In this document: piece by piece, positions 11,225-22,855 of the stretch
How positions within the stretch are numbered: the stretch's first letter is position 1
Layout: each line of letters opens with the position of its first letter
Source: Diploptera punctata
Taxonomy: Eukaryota > Arthropoda > Insecta > Blattodea > Blaberidae
Length of the DNA: 64,000 bases
NCBI GenBank assembly: GCA_030220185.1
Contig: JASPKZ010004201.1
Coordinates: 432,001-496,000 of the forward strand
Reading direction: 5' to 3'
Translations under genes and position numbers: made by a program
Notes under the pieces: generated by a model
The model's input: only the letters and a program-made list of their open reading frames with translations
Databases searched by the model: none
What the model was told of the DNA's origin: nothing

Positions 11225-11860
11225 ACAATGCCTAGACCTAATATCGGTACTAAAATTATGGCATTTCATGGGAAGGTTCCCATACAAAGTAAAATCTGTC
11301 TCCAGAATAAAATTTTAGAGAGATCTAATCAATTTAAATACCTTGGATATTATCTCTCTCTCTCTGGGATGAAAAAGATATCCCTGAAAAAATTACTAGT
11401 TATAATAAAAGTTTAGGAATTATTAATCAAGTTATGAAACCATCCCTTGTACAAAAAAACACCAGATTACGTTTATATAACACTTTGGCTAGAGCAGTGT
11501 TGATCTATGGTAGTGAAGCATGGACACTAAAAAGACAACATGAAAGCAGAATAACGGTTTGTGAAATGAGATTCATGCGCAGAACAGCGGGTTACACCAG
11601 ATGCGATCGGAAAAGGAACACCGACCGATATCTTAAAAGAATTGAAGACTACGCCAATTTTGGAATATATTAAACAGTACCAACTAAATTGGAAACACCA
11701 TCTTGAAAGAATGAGTTCAAATCGGATCCCCAAAGCTGTTTATAATTATATACCAAGAGGACGAAGATCACTGGGCCGTCCTTTGAAACGCTGGAGGGAA
11801 AATTTTCTATAGGATGGTAACAGGTCTTGGCCTAATACTTGGAAGGAAGAAGAAGAAAGA
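11225..11860 (+). pseudogene. NLR-C polymerase C-terminal part and 3' tail
   Basis: A non-LTR retrotransposon fragment. An early frame (from about 11250) gives TKIMAFHGKVPIQSKICLQN and then FKYLGYYLS, the post-RT region of RT proteins. A second frame (11434-11673) gives NTLARAVLIYGSEAWTLKRQ, then ITVCEMRFMRRTAGYTRCD, and a third continues through ILEYIKQYQLNWKHHLERM to PRGRRSLGRPLKRWREN. At least two frameshifts separate these. The end is a GAAGAA-rich tail. Close relatives lie at 32662-32898 and, reversed, at 62425-62843. Confidence 0.85.
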
Positions 11861-11978
11861 AGAAGATAAAACTTTTAAAATCCGTCATTCTCATTGGCTG
11901 ATAGATAGGCCATACTACCCATGTCAATGCAAGAACTAACATTAGGCTAACTACACATCCACATTCGAATATAACCAT

Positions 11979-12010
<32 letters not shown>

Positions 12011-12076
12011 CTATACATTTATTTACAAATTAAACACTCCGGTTCTCGGAAATTATTATTATATATCGTATTAAGT
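11861..12076. other. Unassigned sequence with AAT array
   Basis: An AAT microsatellite of about ten units lies at 11981-12010; the remainder is not recognised. Confidence 0.6.
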
Positions 12077-12418
12077 GTCCATCGCTGTGGTCTCGAGGTA
12101 GCGTGCTGCCTTGTCACGCAGCGGGCTCGGGTTCGATTCCCGGTCGGGACAGGCTCCTGGGTGAGGTTTTTTCGGGGGTTTTCCTCAGCTGTAAGACAAA
12201 TATCAGGAAGCTTAGGGCCGAACGGTCCCCGAAAATCATCTGGCCATCATTATTATCCTTATCATTATCATCATCGTCCTTCACCGGTGTGGAAAGCATT
12301 GGAAAGCTACCACACCTATAATTCCCTAGTAAAGCTGCAAAGCATAGCATGAAAAGACTATGATTGGAGTGAAAGACCTGCCCTAGGGCAGAATTACTAA
12401 GGATGGATCTTATTAAGT
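12069..12418 (+). mobile_element. SINE-1, full length with 8-bp TSD
   Basis: The element spans about 12077-12410 with direct repeats tattaagt at 12069-12076 and 12411-12418. It has the complete domain order: tRNA head with box B GGTTCGATTCCC, ATC-rich middle, 3' domain with hairpins, GGAT tail. It is a good reference copy for the family (about 334 bp). The short peptides readable through it in both directions are by-products of its sequence. Confidence 0.95.
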
Positions 12419-13149
12419 AACACGGAGACAACAGCACGGAACCTAATATAGCAGCCAATCTTCAGCCATGGGGCATCAGTGTTTTGAACAAGTTAAATTG
12501 CCTGATCAATACATATTAAATTATTTTGGAGTTAATGAACTCTGTCTTTGTACTTTCGTCAACTTCTCCTGAACACAGTAGCCACAATAAAAAGCCGCAT
12601 TCTGTGTCATCTTCTTTCTTTTTGACTTGACTTGATATTTTCAGCACATATAGAAAATCGAGCAACTCCGCCATATTTTGCCAATCGCAGAAAACATTTT
12701 AGTCAGATATCGTCAACTGAGAATCTTCGCTGTAGGCCTATACAGTCAACCCCATAAAACGTTCCAATTAGTGGCAAATGAGAATATCCGTATGCAACTG
12801 ATGTGTATATGAAAAATGTTTCGTCAAGAAGCTACAATTGATCTAATGTAATTACGTAGACTTTCACGGCCGGAGTTATTATGATGATCTTGATGAAGAT
12901 TTTCATACAACTGATCTGTTTAGTTAGATTCATTTCAAGGGCTTCGGAGATCGTTTTGATCTTTTCGAGGACAACTTTATACCCTTTCCTTACACACTTT
13001 ATTATTATTAATTTTTCTTTTCACAATATCATTATAATATTATAATATGATGCATTATTGGAACTGTGTTAAAATAACAGTATTGGAAAATGTTAAACAC
13101 AAGTTTACTGTTTAAATATTTTAAGATCCCACCCCGCGACTCGATAGGT
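12419..13149. other. Unassigned sequence
   Basis: No recognised gene or repeat in about 730 bp. Confidence 0.5.
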
Positions 13150-13615
13150 CTACCTGGGTGTCTACTTTTTCATCATTATCATCATAGTCCATTCACGAAT
13201 TTAGGGCATTTGTTGACCTATTTCGGCCTCAATAGAAACACCATTCAAAAGTATTTTAAGTGGATGCCTTGGTCTTCTTTTTCCTGCAGGTTAGTAATTT
13301 GACATCGGCTTGGGTATCCTGTGATTCTTCAATCGATGAACGTCTTGCATCCATCTTGACTTATAATCAGAAATTATTTTGTTTTAAAGGTTCCATGTGT
13401 AATTTATTGTTCTAACATGATTTCATTTTTATGAGCTAATAGTGTGTATCCTGCAATCCTTCGAAGATATCTCATTTCAGCAGATCTAAGTCTCTGTATA
13501 TCCTTCTGTTTTAATGTCCATACTTCGCTACCATACAAAAGAGTTGGAAGAGCCAGTATTTTATATGTCTGCTTTTTGTGCCCTGTGATAGAGATTATGA
13601 AACACTGTATGGACT
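13150..13615 (-). pseudogene. NLR-E-like polymerase C-terminal relic
   Basis: Minus-strand translation of 13404-13615 gives KILALPTLLYGSEVWTLKQK, then RLRSAEMRYLRRIAGYTL, the typical C-terminal segment of APE-type LINE polymerases. Downstream (to about 13150) degraded sequence and an ATGATG-like run fit the 3' end of the same family as at 25335-25430 and 52662-52730. The frame ends early in TAA and the rest is not open. Confidence 0.75.
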
Positions 13616-14635
13616 GAAATATGTGGCTAAAGATAGAAACATGACAAACGTTTAAAAACAAAAATGTGCAATGAGAAATGTTTTAATTTTCCTCGTTTGT
13701 TTCAAATTTTCGAATAAGATAGATACAAAACGTAGATTGAACTTAATTATAGATATGTGTGGGCAGTTAGAACCCCGCGGAGAAATGCTCTTACTGTAAT
13801 CATGCGATTTCACAACATTCCTGGAACTGATGATGCATCTCTAACAAACACACGTTTCATATTACAATAATACCCTGTTCAGTGTACACCAGAGGCAATT
13901 GCTCTTCCACACCAATATACATTCTGAAAAATAAACAACTCAATCTACGTTATATCTCACACAACTTGATTTATATTTTGCTGGATCCATGATGTCACAA
14001 CGTTTCATCTTAACTTTTAATTACACTATGACGCACTGATATCTGTAAGAACATATGTATATATGATAATGAGTAACGAAAATCATGTACTTCTGTATGA
14101 ATCAGCTGCAAGAACAAACATCATTCGATCAATTAACAGTAAATCCTCTTTAGCCAATCACCAATAATGTTCCCTAAATGTGATATTTTAGACGAGTCTT
14201 CTTATAAAGATGACTGGCCAAGATTCGCCGGAATACAAACTTGACCTTTGTACTCTGATTGCAGAAATTATATTATTATCTAATAGTTATTTAGACAATT
14301 AGTTACAAAAGCAGAGGTTTAGTAACGAGGTGTTCAAGTTACAACACAATGGCAGGGGGCGTTATAAGAGGAGCGAGTTACTAAACCTAATTTTGTAACG
14401 TGTTGTCTACAAAATTTTACTTACGTGTTAGTATATGTTGTATATTTAGGAATATTTAATGAGATCTGTTTATTGCGGAAACGATATGTTTAGAGAAAGA
14501 GTAATGTGGGTTTCGGGAGAAAAAGAAACGCGATCAATCAACAAACATTGTTGTTATATTCTGCAATATTGTGGGTGCTAGTTTCATGTTTGAATATAAA
14601 GTATTATCGCCTCACTATGATGTTGTCCGTTTATG
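13616..14635. other. Unassigned sequence
   Basis: About 1 kb with no recognised feature. Confidence 0.5.
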
Positions 14636-14719
14636 TAAAAGCGGGTGCCGCGCGACAATGCTTGACAATGATTAATGTAAAAGCGGGTGCCGCGCGACAA
14701 TGCTTGACAATGATTAACA
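14636..14719. repeat. 42-bp perfect tandem duplication
   Basis: Two adjacent 42-bp units (gtaaaagcgggtgccgcgcg at the start of each) differ only at the last base. The unit is unusually GC-rich for the region. The open frame through it has no ATG at its start and no family resemblance. Confidence 0.92.
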
Positions 14720-15014
14720 TGTGGAGTTATTATAGTGGCGGTAGTCTGCATATTTGTATTTAATTATATATAACAGCTGCGGGGAAACAAAGCGAGCCGT
14801 TGAACAACCATCATAGTGAGGCGACAATAAAAATGAGAGAAGATGATTTACACAGTTTATCAGGAACAATTTTGAAAGCAGTCCAGCACGCAACTATTAA
14901 TAAACTTACACAAAAGTCAAGGAAAGTTTATTTATGTAGTATTACGAAATCATTGAAGTGTATTTTACGTTTTGTTGAACCTGTATTTTATGTTTTGATA
15001 GCGTGTTTTTTGTT
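14720..15014. other. Unassigned sequence before NLR-A
   Basis: Short frames without recognisable protein; pre-insertion host DNA. Confidence 0.5.
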
Positions 15015-15159
15015 TTGTTAGAATATAGAAGAAGTAGGACTTTATTAGACAAAAAGTAAGATATTTACAATATTATTTACAAATATGGGTCGCACGGGCA
15101 GTAAGCCGTACGTGCTGTTGACAGTCCGTTACAATAAAGTAATAATTGGTACTAGTGTA

Positions 15160-15420
15160 AAGAAAAATAAGCAACAGAAACAGCAATAACATTACAATTA
15201 CATAAAGAAAACACAATAATAATATTACAATTAAATAATAACACAAGAGCATTATACACTAAAACATTAACATTACAATTACATAAAGAAAACACAATAA
15301 TATTACAATTAAGTAATAACACAATAGCATTATACACAAAAAACATTAACATTACAATTACATACAGAAAACACATTAATATTACAATTAAATAATAACA
15401 CAACTGCATTATACACTAAT
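15160..15420 (-). repeat. Tandem repeats in the NLR-A 3' UTR
   Basis: Three or more diverged units of about 75-80 bp, each containing (on the element strand) a tgtaattgtaatgttaatg core and a gtgtataatgctattgtg core. The same array is in the second copy at 28131-28370. Confidence 0.85.
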
Positions 15421-15474
15421 TAATTTATATATAATTGTTAATAATTAATGGTATTGCATTTTGATAACATATAT

Positions 15475-18400
15475 TTATTCATGAATGAGTGTTGTCCTTA
15501 TTTTTCGCGTTTTGTCCAGAGATTTACCGAGGTTTATCCAATTTTCTGGATTTACCAATAATTCGTAGCATGCCAATCTTTCCCGATTTGAATTTAGAAA
15601 TATTTCCGGTAATAACTGACGTCTCCAATATTCTAAATCATTACATTTTCCTAATATATGTATCTCATCTTCAAAGTTCCCGCACATTGGACATATTCGC
15701 ATATCGTGATCGTCGCTAATTTTTAGAAATTTCCATGTCCCTAGCCTAAACCAAGCAAGCCCTGATCTCTCCTTAAATCCTAGGTTGAGTATATACGATT
15801 CTTTTCCCCAGACGTGTTTTAGGTCTCTTTGTAAACACAGTGAGCGTTTTCCTGTACATTCGGCGAAAGTATCTTGTTGGTTTATATCTAAGTACCTCCT
15901 CCTTATTTTTCTCCACACGTTCTTGCGATTTTCAGTCCCTTTTTCCCATATCCAGCCCATCCCAATCTTTTGGAGTTCTCTCCTAACCCTGTCTGCCCAA
16001 AATTTAACATCTATGTTTTTAATTTGGTAGTCGTAACAAATTGCTCTAAGCATTGTTTGTTCACCTTGGATTACTCGCAACCAGTATTTGAGTACACGAA
16101 TTTTACAGTTAATGTCGTCCTGGAATGACCCGAATTCATATAAAATTCCACAGTTAGAAGAACGGCCTTACTAAGTCCTGTAATATACTTTAGAAAATGC
16201 GTATATACCTTATTTAGTATTTCCGTTCTTTGGAAACCCCAAATCTCACTACCATAGTGCATTAATGGCCTGACCATAGCTCCATACATTTTTTCTAATG
16301 TGCTGACTGGAATATCAGGCACTCGACCCAGAATATCGAGTACACTGTTAAGTTGTCCCCTCCCTTTAAATAATGCTATATCAATATGTTTTTTTCCACT
16401 TTCCGTTCATTTTCAACGTCGTACCAAGATATTCAAAATGTTTCACGTTTTGAAGTACTTGATCTCTGTATTTCCATTCCTCTGCTCTACCATAAACCGT
16501 CCCATTTTTAAAGGTCATTGTTTTTGTCTTACTAACATTTACAGTCAATCCCCAATTCCTACAGTATATTTCCAGTAGGTCAAGACCTCTTTGCAATCCC
16601 TTGATTGTCTTGGAACAGATAATTAAATCATCTGCATACAACAGGACTGGGATTCTAACATTTTCTATCTCCGGAGCCTCAATTTTTCCTTCTAGCATTA
16701 CGTCTACAATATCATCAACGAATAGATTAAATAGCATTGGTGATAAAATGCAACCTTGTCTCACTCCCCGATTGGCTTCACTGCTCTCTGTAATGTGCCC
16801 TTGGTCTACTTTTATACAAACTTTAACATATTTATAAATTGACATTAAAGCATGTATCATTTTATGAGACAATCCTTTCCGATTTAATTTTCCCAAAGTG
16901 CGCTTCGGTCCACAGTATCAAATGTCATCTTAAAATCAATGAATGCACAAAATAATTTACCCCCCTTCATTTTCAGATTGTCATCAATTAATGTTCTCAG
17001 AACAAATACGTTGTCCACCATGGAGTACCCTTCTCTAAAACCTGCCTGATATTTTGTTCTCTTTAGCCCATTGTCTTATTCGTTCGTAATGTACTTTACA
17101 ATATATTTTTCCGAACACTGACAAGAGACAAATTACCCTGTAACTTTCTGGTATCTGTGCCCCACCTTTCCTTTTGTATAGCGGTTGGATGACACCTGTC
17201 GCCCAGGCTTCCGGATAATCTCCTCCATTAAAAAGTTTGTTGAACGCAGTTTTCAAAACGTCTGATAATTTATTGGATATCATATTTTTCAAGAATTCCC
17301 CTGGTATTCCATCAATTCCAGGTGCTTTACCATTCTTTAAACATTTAATGGAAGAAACCACTTCATTTTTCGAAATATTCTGATCCAGTAATTGAATATG
17401 AATTGGGTCAGGGATCTCAACTATATTTCCTTGATTATATCCTAACCTCTCATTTCCCAGCACCCTATCAAAGTAACTTCTCCATTCCCCGGGCGTTATT
17501 CTTGTCCGATTTATGGACTTTACTTTGAGTTCCCTTAACGCTTTCCATATGTCCGCAATGTTCCCACTTTCAGTCGCGACTCTCATTTCTTCGGATTTCT
17601 TATTTTGCCATGCTAGTTTTGTTTCTGCCAATAATTCTTTATATTCCTTCCTCTCTTGCGCATAATTTTTTCTGCTTTCATCTGTGCTTTCTTTTCTAAA
17701 CTTTAAAAGACTACTTTCGACAAATTTCTTCTTCTTTCTACATGCATTATTGTACCACCCTTTGTCCTTCTGGTTCATTGCGTATTTAACCTTGAATTTT
17801 TCCCCTGCTTTTTGAAAGCATTCTGTCAAAGGTTTAATAATTTCCTCTCCGCTAAGATCATTTAATTGCAGATCCTGTATTAGCGTTTCCAAACTCCTGA
17901 TAAATTCTTCTCTCAGATCCTCGATCCACCTGAAACGTGTAATTGGCCGCAATATTGTTGCCACCTCATCATTAACTGTCTCACTAATACCTTTCATATA
18001 TAAAATAAGTTTGTTTGGGAAGTGGTGTGATTCGATTCTGGAAACTATACAGAAATTACTTAGGACTGGAATCATGTCTTGTGTGTATATTGAATAATCG
18101 ATTACGCTACTTCCATTTTTATTAATAAATGTCAGTTCTCCATTTTTATCTTCCCCATATTTCCCATTCAGAATTTCAAGTTCAAATGCATCGCAAAAAG
18201 CTAACAATTGGTTTCCTTCTGAATTTAAAATCTTATCTTTGCTTCTCCTACCCTCACCTCGTGTTTCATTATCATCCGATTTTATAGTGATATTTTCCTC
18301 CCCAATCCTACAGTTAAAGTCCCCTAAAATTATTATTCCCGCTTCCGGAAACCTATCTTTTATTTCTGCCAACGAGTCAGACAATTCAACGAAAAAATTT

Positions 18401-18762
18401 GGATTGGCATACCTAGAATTTAGTGGTTGGCGGTAAATAGACAACAGACACATTTCTGCTCTTTCTGTATGGTAATATATACAAATTGCCTCTTTTAAAG
18501 TAATATTTACCTTTTTAATATATGGGTCTAAGTTAGCTTTATATAAAATGGCAACACCGCCTGGATATCTACCTCTCTTTCCTCTATTTTGATTACCCTT
18601 AAAATAACCTTTCATATTACATAGATTTACGCATTCATTAGCTTTTAACCATGTTTCTCCTAGAGGTAATATATCAAAAGTCTCAATAAACTCTACACAT
18701 CTGTCCATTGAAAGTTTTTGTTTTAACCCTTCGATATTCCATGAACCGACTGTCAACAAACC
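15475..18762 (-). pseudogene. NLR-A ORF2: APE endonuclease and reverse transcriptase
   Basis: Endonuclease (about first 230 residues): GSWNIEG, GETW, PGGVAILY, YRQPLNSR, ILGDFNCR and RIESHH mark the APE fold and its catalytic residues. RT: LKNGKAPGIDGIPGEFLK, ESYRVICLLSVFGKIY, then after a frameshift near 17045 the FREGYSMVDN and FIDFKM blocks, GVRQGCILSPMLFNLFVDD, and LLYADDLIICS with catalytic YADD at 16627-16638. The C-terminal part has LMHYGSEIWGFQR and a CPMCGNFEDEIHILGKC zinc knuckle. Frame changes near 17045, 16900, 16380 and 16075 disable it. There is no ATG ahead of the endonuclease: the frame continues directly from ORF1 across TAG (18763-18765). Clade not settled. Confidence 0.93.
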
Positions 18763-19686
18763 CTATTGTGTTCCCTGGTCATTAGTCTTACCTGTATTTT
18801 TCGAACTTCCCCCTCTCAATAGTTCCTTTTCTGCGGGTAAATTCAGAAGTCTTAGTGATTTTCTTGTTGGAGTTCTTGTGTCCGCCGGTCGTTCACCTCT
18901 TAGAGGTGGGGTATGATTTTTGCGTTCGGCCGTTTTTTGCCGTATGTTTATTGGATTCCTGGGAGTTAGTATCGTAGTGCTCCCTCTCTCTTTCTCTCGT
19001 GTAGAATTTTCTCCCTCCTCTGCCGTAAGGAGACCACCTGCTGTTGAAGCGTCCCCTGTAGGTTTTGGGGACTCGCTGTCAATGACCTCTTCAAATTCAT
19101 TTTCAGAGTTGTCCATATTTTGTAGTTGTTCCCTGCTCCAGATTCGTCCATTTATAATCAATTTATTAAATTGCATGATTGCATGGCAGCCATGCCTCCT
19201 CGCCTCGAGCATGTGTCGCTTAAGAAACTCCCTTTCGCGGCGCACTTTCTCACTAAAGTCTTCGGCAATATTGATACCGGTCCCTTTAAGATATATACTG
19301 TCTCTAAGGATCCAACATTTTATTTTGTAGTGTGATAATTTGCATACAATCGGTCTCTTTCCACTATTCCAACGACCTACTCTGTGCGCTCTTTCAATAT
19401 CACTGTCCACCAAATCAATCCCGATTTGCGCCACTACTCTTTTAACTATATGTTCAGTTTCCTCCCAGCTCTCTCTGTCTTCTTCATGCACACCATATAT
19501 CACAATATTATTACGGCGACTCTGGTTTTCGAGATAGTCTAATTTAGATTCCAGCCATTTCAATCTGTCCTCCATCCGATGCATGTTCGTCTCAATATCA
19601 CGAATTTTTTCACCCACGTTGCACTTTTCAAACCCCTCTTTCACTTCAGTTGACAATGTTTCAATCAGCTTTCTAACTTCTTCCAT
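18763..19686 (-). CDS. NLR-A ORF1: coiled-coil RNA-binding protein
   Basis: An intact 307-codon frame from ATG at 19686-19684 to TAG at 18763-18765. The longer frame to 19755 opens with GTG, so the internal ATG is preferred. Residues about 1-75 are charged and heptad-like (a coiled coil). They are followed by LENQSRRNNIVIYGVHEE, which marks the start of the RRM-like domain of L1-type ORF1 proteins (Transposase_22), and DIERAHRVGRWNSGKRPIVC. The C-terminal 110 residues are Ser/Thr/Pro/Lys-rich and probably disordered. The family role is to coat element RNA and act as a nucleic-acid chaperone in the retrotransposition particle. It is the only substantial undamaged TE frame in the window. Confidence 0.9.
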   Translation of the reverse strand: MEEVRKLIETLSTEVKEGFEKCNVGEKIRDIETNMHRMEDRLKWLESKLDYLENQSRRNNIVIYGVHEEDRESWEETEHIVKRVVAQIGIDLVDSDIERAHRVGRWNSGKRPIVCKLSHYKIKCWILRDSIYLKGTGINIAEDFSEKVRREREFLKRHMLEARRHGCHAIMQFNKLIINGRIWSREQLQNMDNSENEFEEVIDSESPKPTGDASTAGGLLTAEEGENSTREKERGSTTILTPRNPINIRQKTAERKNHTPPLRGERPADTRTPTRKSLRLLNLPAEKELLRGGSSKNTGKTNDQGTQ

Positions 19687-19774
19687 AATGCTTTGTCCCC
19701 TGCACACTTCAACCACTCTAACAAAAACACGTCCGCTCTTCTCGACGGCTAGCACAATAGCTTGTTAGAATATA

Positions 19775-20059
19775 AAGTATAGTGTTTGTTGCCTAGTAAC
19801 TACGTAACTACGAACTAAAGCGTCACTGATTGTTATGATAGTAGATAAATATAATTAAATATAATTAATTGTTGTTGAATTATTTATAATTTAGAAGACA
19901 AAGGAGTGTTACGTATTTAAATAGGGAAACATTCTTATGTTTTTATGTATGATTGTTGTATTGATAAATTATTATTGGAATGGTCTAAAAGTGTAATGGA
20001 GGCCTAAATGTGTAGGCCTATATAACCATTCTGCTCTCTCATCGTCACACAAGGTCATT
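19775..20059. other. Unassigned sequence
   Basis: Host-side flank of NLR-A, AT-rich, no feature recognised. Confidence 0.5.
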
Positions 20060-20300
20060 AATAAAGTCTTTATAGGCCTTAGTGTGACCGGTACCCATCC
20101 AGCATCGTGAGGAATTTGGGTAGATACAATAAGTAGCGGCTCCAGGTTGAGAAAACCAGTTATAACGACTGAGAGATCCGACATGCTGACAACATGTCAC
20201 TCCTACACTGGCTGAATGATCTTGTACTTCTGTGATTAACACATGTGGATGTGAGGCCAGATTCCGGCAAGTAGACCAAGGGCTTTCTAGGCCTGTCGCT
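20060..20300 (+). mobile_element. SINE-3, body only
   Basis: The reverse complement of the body at 3785-4040: shared ggtacccatccagcatcg, aatttgggtagatacaata and tgattaacacatgtggatgt. The tRNA-like head is missing, so the copy is 5'-truncated or eroded. Confidence 0.85.
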
Positions 20301-20995
20301 CCATGGAGTTAGTTATATATTAGCAAGTAGTCTTTTCAAAGGGAATTAAACATTTCTCAACCAGTCGAAAGCACGATCGACGGTCGTAAAAGAGGTGATC
20401 GTTTTAGAGAGGGTCAAAATATACTAGTCATATGAACATAATATTTCATACTGTGTAAATGCGGTCGGGAACAGGGGTGATCATTTTAAAGTGTTGGTCA
20501 TCTGGGAAGGTTCTATGCAATTAGTTGAAAATCTGCTATTTCCACATCCTATGTTATTTATGAATCTGAGAGAATGTGTGGAATACAACAAAAAAAAGTA
20601 AAGGATACTGAACGAATCTCCCACGATCAATGTAATAACACCCGAATGAACAATAGTTTGTCCTCAGACAGGCGCATGTATAATAGTAATTCAGATTATA
20701 AAAGTACAGATAGATCTAATTAGCCTATATAACATTGCAGGGAGATAAAATATTACAAGGTAAGTGAAATGTAACTAGCGATTTTATTATTTGCAATATA
20801 AAGTATAGTTGGTCCTGGTGGAAAAATTCATGCCATGCCCGCCACTGTTTCCGACATTCGCAGGTTAACCCAGTCGGGGTCGAAACATTTTTAGGACGTA
20901 ACAAATCCTGATCGAAGTTTCCCACCGAATGGAAATAAGCGATTGATACCGTGTAGTAGATTTACATTACGTAAAAGTTCCTCAAGCTTGGAACA
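20301..20995. other. Unassigned sequence
   Basis: No confident feature. A minus-strand frame at 20725-20925 contains CRKQWRAWHEFF, faintly like the start of a retroelement Gag-type protein, but too short to call. Confidence 0.45.
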
Positions 20996-21174
20996 AGATT
21001 CCTCTGAGACTAACTAACTGACTCACTGGTACTATCGAACCCGTAGGTTCATGACCGTGCGGACATAAACTCTCCATATATCCCTAGCTTGAGCCAATGT
21101 TTTTCACTCATCCCCTGTATAATCTGCTTCCCTCAAATCATAGTTAATGTTATTCTCCCACAGATTCCTCTGAG
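20996..21174 (-). mobile_element. NLR-B 3' end, 13-bp TSD
   Basis: A 153-bp insert (21009-21161) on the minus strand, flanked by agattcctctgag (20996-21008 and 21162-21174). It begins with the CTAA repeat tail and actatcgaacccgtaggttc, the reverse of the family 3' end. It is one of the shortest NLR-B copies. Confidence 0.92.
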
Positions 21175-21317
21175 TAAAATTTTATTTTAATCGATTTCAA
21201 TATCATCAATTTAAAATATTTTCATTATCGGTACATATTAATAATCAAGAAACAACGAGACTTAAGCAGCTAAAGAGCGTCCTTACATAAAATACTAACA
21301 ATATTTATTCGTATAAA
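21175..21317. other. Unassigned sequence
   Basis: Nothing recognised. Confidence 0.5.
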
Positions 21318-21760
21318 TTATTCTCTTTTCCTGTTTACTCTACGGGAGGAAAGAAGATTACGAGTATTTGAGAATAAAGTCCTTAGTAACATTTTTGGAC
21401 TAAAAAGAGATAAACAGACAGGTGAATTGAGAAGACTGCATAACAGTGAGCCTCATTATCTTTATAGGAAACCACGCATAATAAGAACAGTTAAGTATCA
21501 TTGATTGCGATGGACAGGTCATGTGGCACGAATAGGGAATGAAAGAGGAGCATGAAAGCTTCTTGTAAGAAAACCAGAGGGAAAACGCCCAGTTGGTAGA
21601 CTAAGAATTAGGTGAGAGAATAACATTAATCATGATTTGATAGAAGTATATTGTACGGAAAATGATTGGAAACCATTAGCTCAGGATAGGAATGTGTGGA
21701 GATCGTATGTCCGCGCGGTCATGAACTTATGCATCCGTTAGTGCCAGTGAGTTAGTTTTA
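21318..21760 (+). pseudogene. NLR-B polymerase C-terminal relic with 3' end
   Basis: Aligns with 51245-51660 of the long copy: ttacgagtatttgagaataa, then gacaggtgaattgagaagac, and kept wording for KLLVRKPEGKRPVGRLRI. It ends with gttagtgccagtgagttag. Frame breaks occur near 21500, where the RRLRWAGH segment is disturbed, and elsewhere. It lies in opposite orientation to the copy 150 bp upstream. Confidence 0.85.
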
Positions 21761-22010
21761 TTCATTGATTTTTAATTTTTGTATAGCTGTCAAAAGATTT
21801 TTTTTCAAATGCCCCAGGTTATCTTTCGACATTCCTGGTGTTCTCTCCTGGCATGGCGTACTTGTAACCCACTTCTGAGATTGGGGCGCCTGGAAGGCGG
21901 GGTTATGTTGCCCCGATGATATGATGGGTGGTGATGATGATAATGGTGCGTCAGGAGAGTCCCTAATCCTAAGCTTAATCTAAGATGAATATGAATTATG
22001 ATGATTGCGA
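21761..22010. other. Unassigned GC-richer sequence
   Basis: Contains ggggcgcctggaaggcgggg and several TGATGA units. It may be the broken middle of the neighbouring SINE-1 or another SINE, but no alignment is convincing. Confidence 0.4.
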
Positions 22011-22184
22011 TGGTCATATGATTTCGGGGACCGTTTGGGCCTTAAAGTTTTCCTGACATTTATTTTACAGGTGAGGAAAAACCCCGATAAAAGCCTCGCC
22101 CAGAAAAACTGTCCCGACGGGGGATCGAACTCGGGCCCGCTGCGTGACAAGGCAGCACGCTACCTCGATACTACAGCGGTGGAC
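22011..22184 (-). mobile_element. SINE-1, head half only
   Basis: On the minus strand the tRNA-like head (ccaccgctgtagtatcgag, box B GGTTCGATCCC-like) and the conserved block through cggtccccgaaatcatatga are present. The 3' domain with hairpins and GGAT tail is absent. The break lies at the start of the ATC-rich middle. Confidence 0.88.
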
Positions 22185-22359
22185 TTGTCAAAGGAATATT
22201 AAAATCATAAAACCGTACCATAAATAGTACTTCAGATTTTGTTTCTGCAATAGACCCATAATATTGATGCCACGTGTAATGTTCATAACTGTCCTTGCTA
22301 TATAAAAAGTAACTGACTCAATGTATATCGTATGTCACTATCTTGTTTATTCGAAGTGG
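22185..22359. other. Unassigned sequence
   Basis: Nothing recognised. Confidence 0.5.
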
Positions 22360-22855
22360 GAGGGCCAACCACCTGAGAACCGCGACCTCAAATATCTGCT
22401 GCGTTATCCCAGTATATTATGGATGAAGGAATGATGTGTACGGTGTTAAGTGAGTTGTAGGTCGTGTTCCGGGTCCGTCTCACCAAATTCTTCTCTCATG
22501 ACCCGTGGACGCGAGGAGGGACTACAATCCATCCGTTGGCTCTTTTATGTTATTTTTTTATTATTCTTCAGGCTCGGGGTTATGACCCAGCACCCTGGTG
22601 GACCTCCTACTAGAAACCCGTAATCACATTTTCAACACTGTCGGCGCCAATCATGTTATTTTTTCTTAATATGAGATGAAGTGACGGGTGATATTAAATT
22701 ACTGAATGAAAAACTAATAACATGAAAAGGAGGGAAGGGAGAATGGAGATGGTGGGAAAAATCCCGGTATGGTGCACAACCAATGTCCCTCTGGAACCAC
22801 CAGCATTCGAACCTGGGGCAGCCGCGTGCGCTAACCACGCGGGATGTGACCATGT
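22360..22855 (-). mobile_element. SINE-5 candidate with tRNA-like head
   Basis: Read on minus, 22780-22855 has a tRNA-like arrangement: catcccgcgtggttagcgca (box A GTGGTTAGCGC-like), 16 nt later ccaggttcgaatgctgg (box B). The body to about 22360 is GC-richer than its surroundings and may belong to the element, but there is no second copy in the window to set its end. Confidence 0.5.

Larger units (their letters stand above)
15015..19774 (-). mobile_element. NLR-A: near full-length non-LTR retrotransposon, 13-bp TSD
   Basis: A 4.7-kb APE-type LINE inserted on the minus strand between exact 13-bp repeats ttgttagaatata (15015-15027 and 19762-19774). In element order it has a leader of about 75 nt, ORF1 (19686-18763), ORF2 with endonuclease and RT (18762-15475), and a 3' UTR containing tandem repeats of about 79 bp (15160-15420). 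The terminal sequence is gcctaataaagtcctact, with no poly-A tail. ORF2 carries several frameshifts, so this copy is inactive. The perfect TSD suggests a fairly recent insertion. A 5'-truncated sister is at 28037-28520. Confidence 0.95.

Noticed and set aside
14506..15021. Two adjacent small frames as a gene before NLR-A
   Set aside because: The first opens with GTG, includes a tandem duplication, and neither has homology that I recognise.
20725..20925. Retroelement Gag fragment (CRKQWRAWHEFF)
   Set aside because: Too short and no second motif or LTR nearby.
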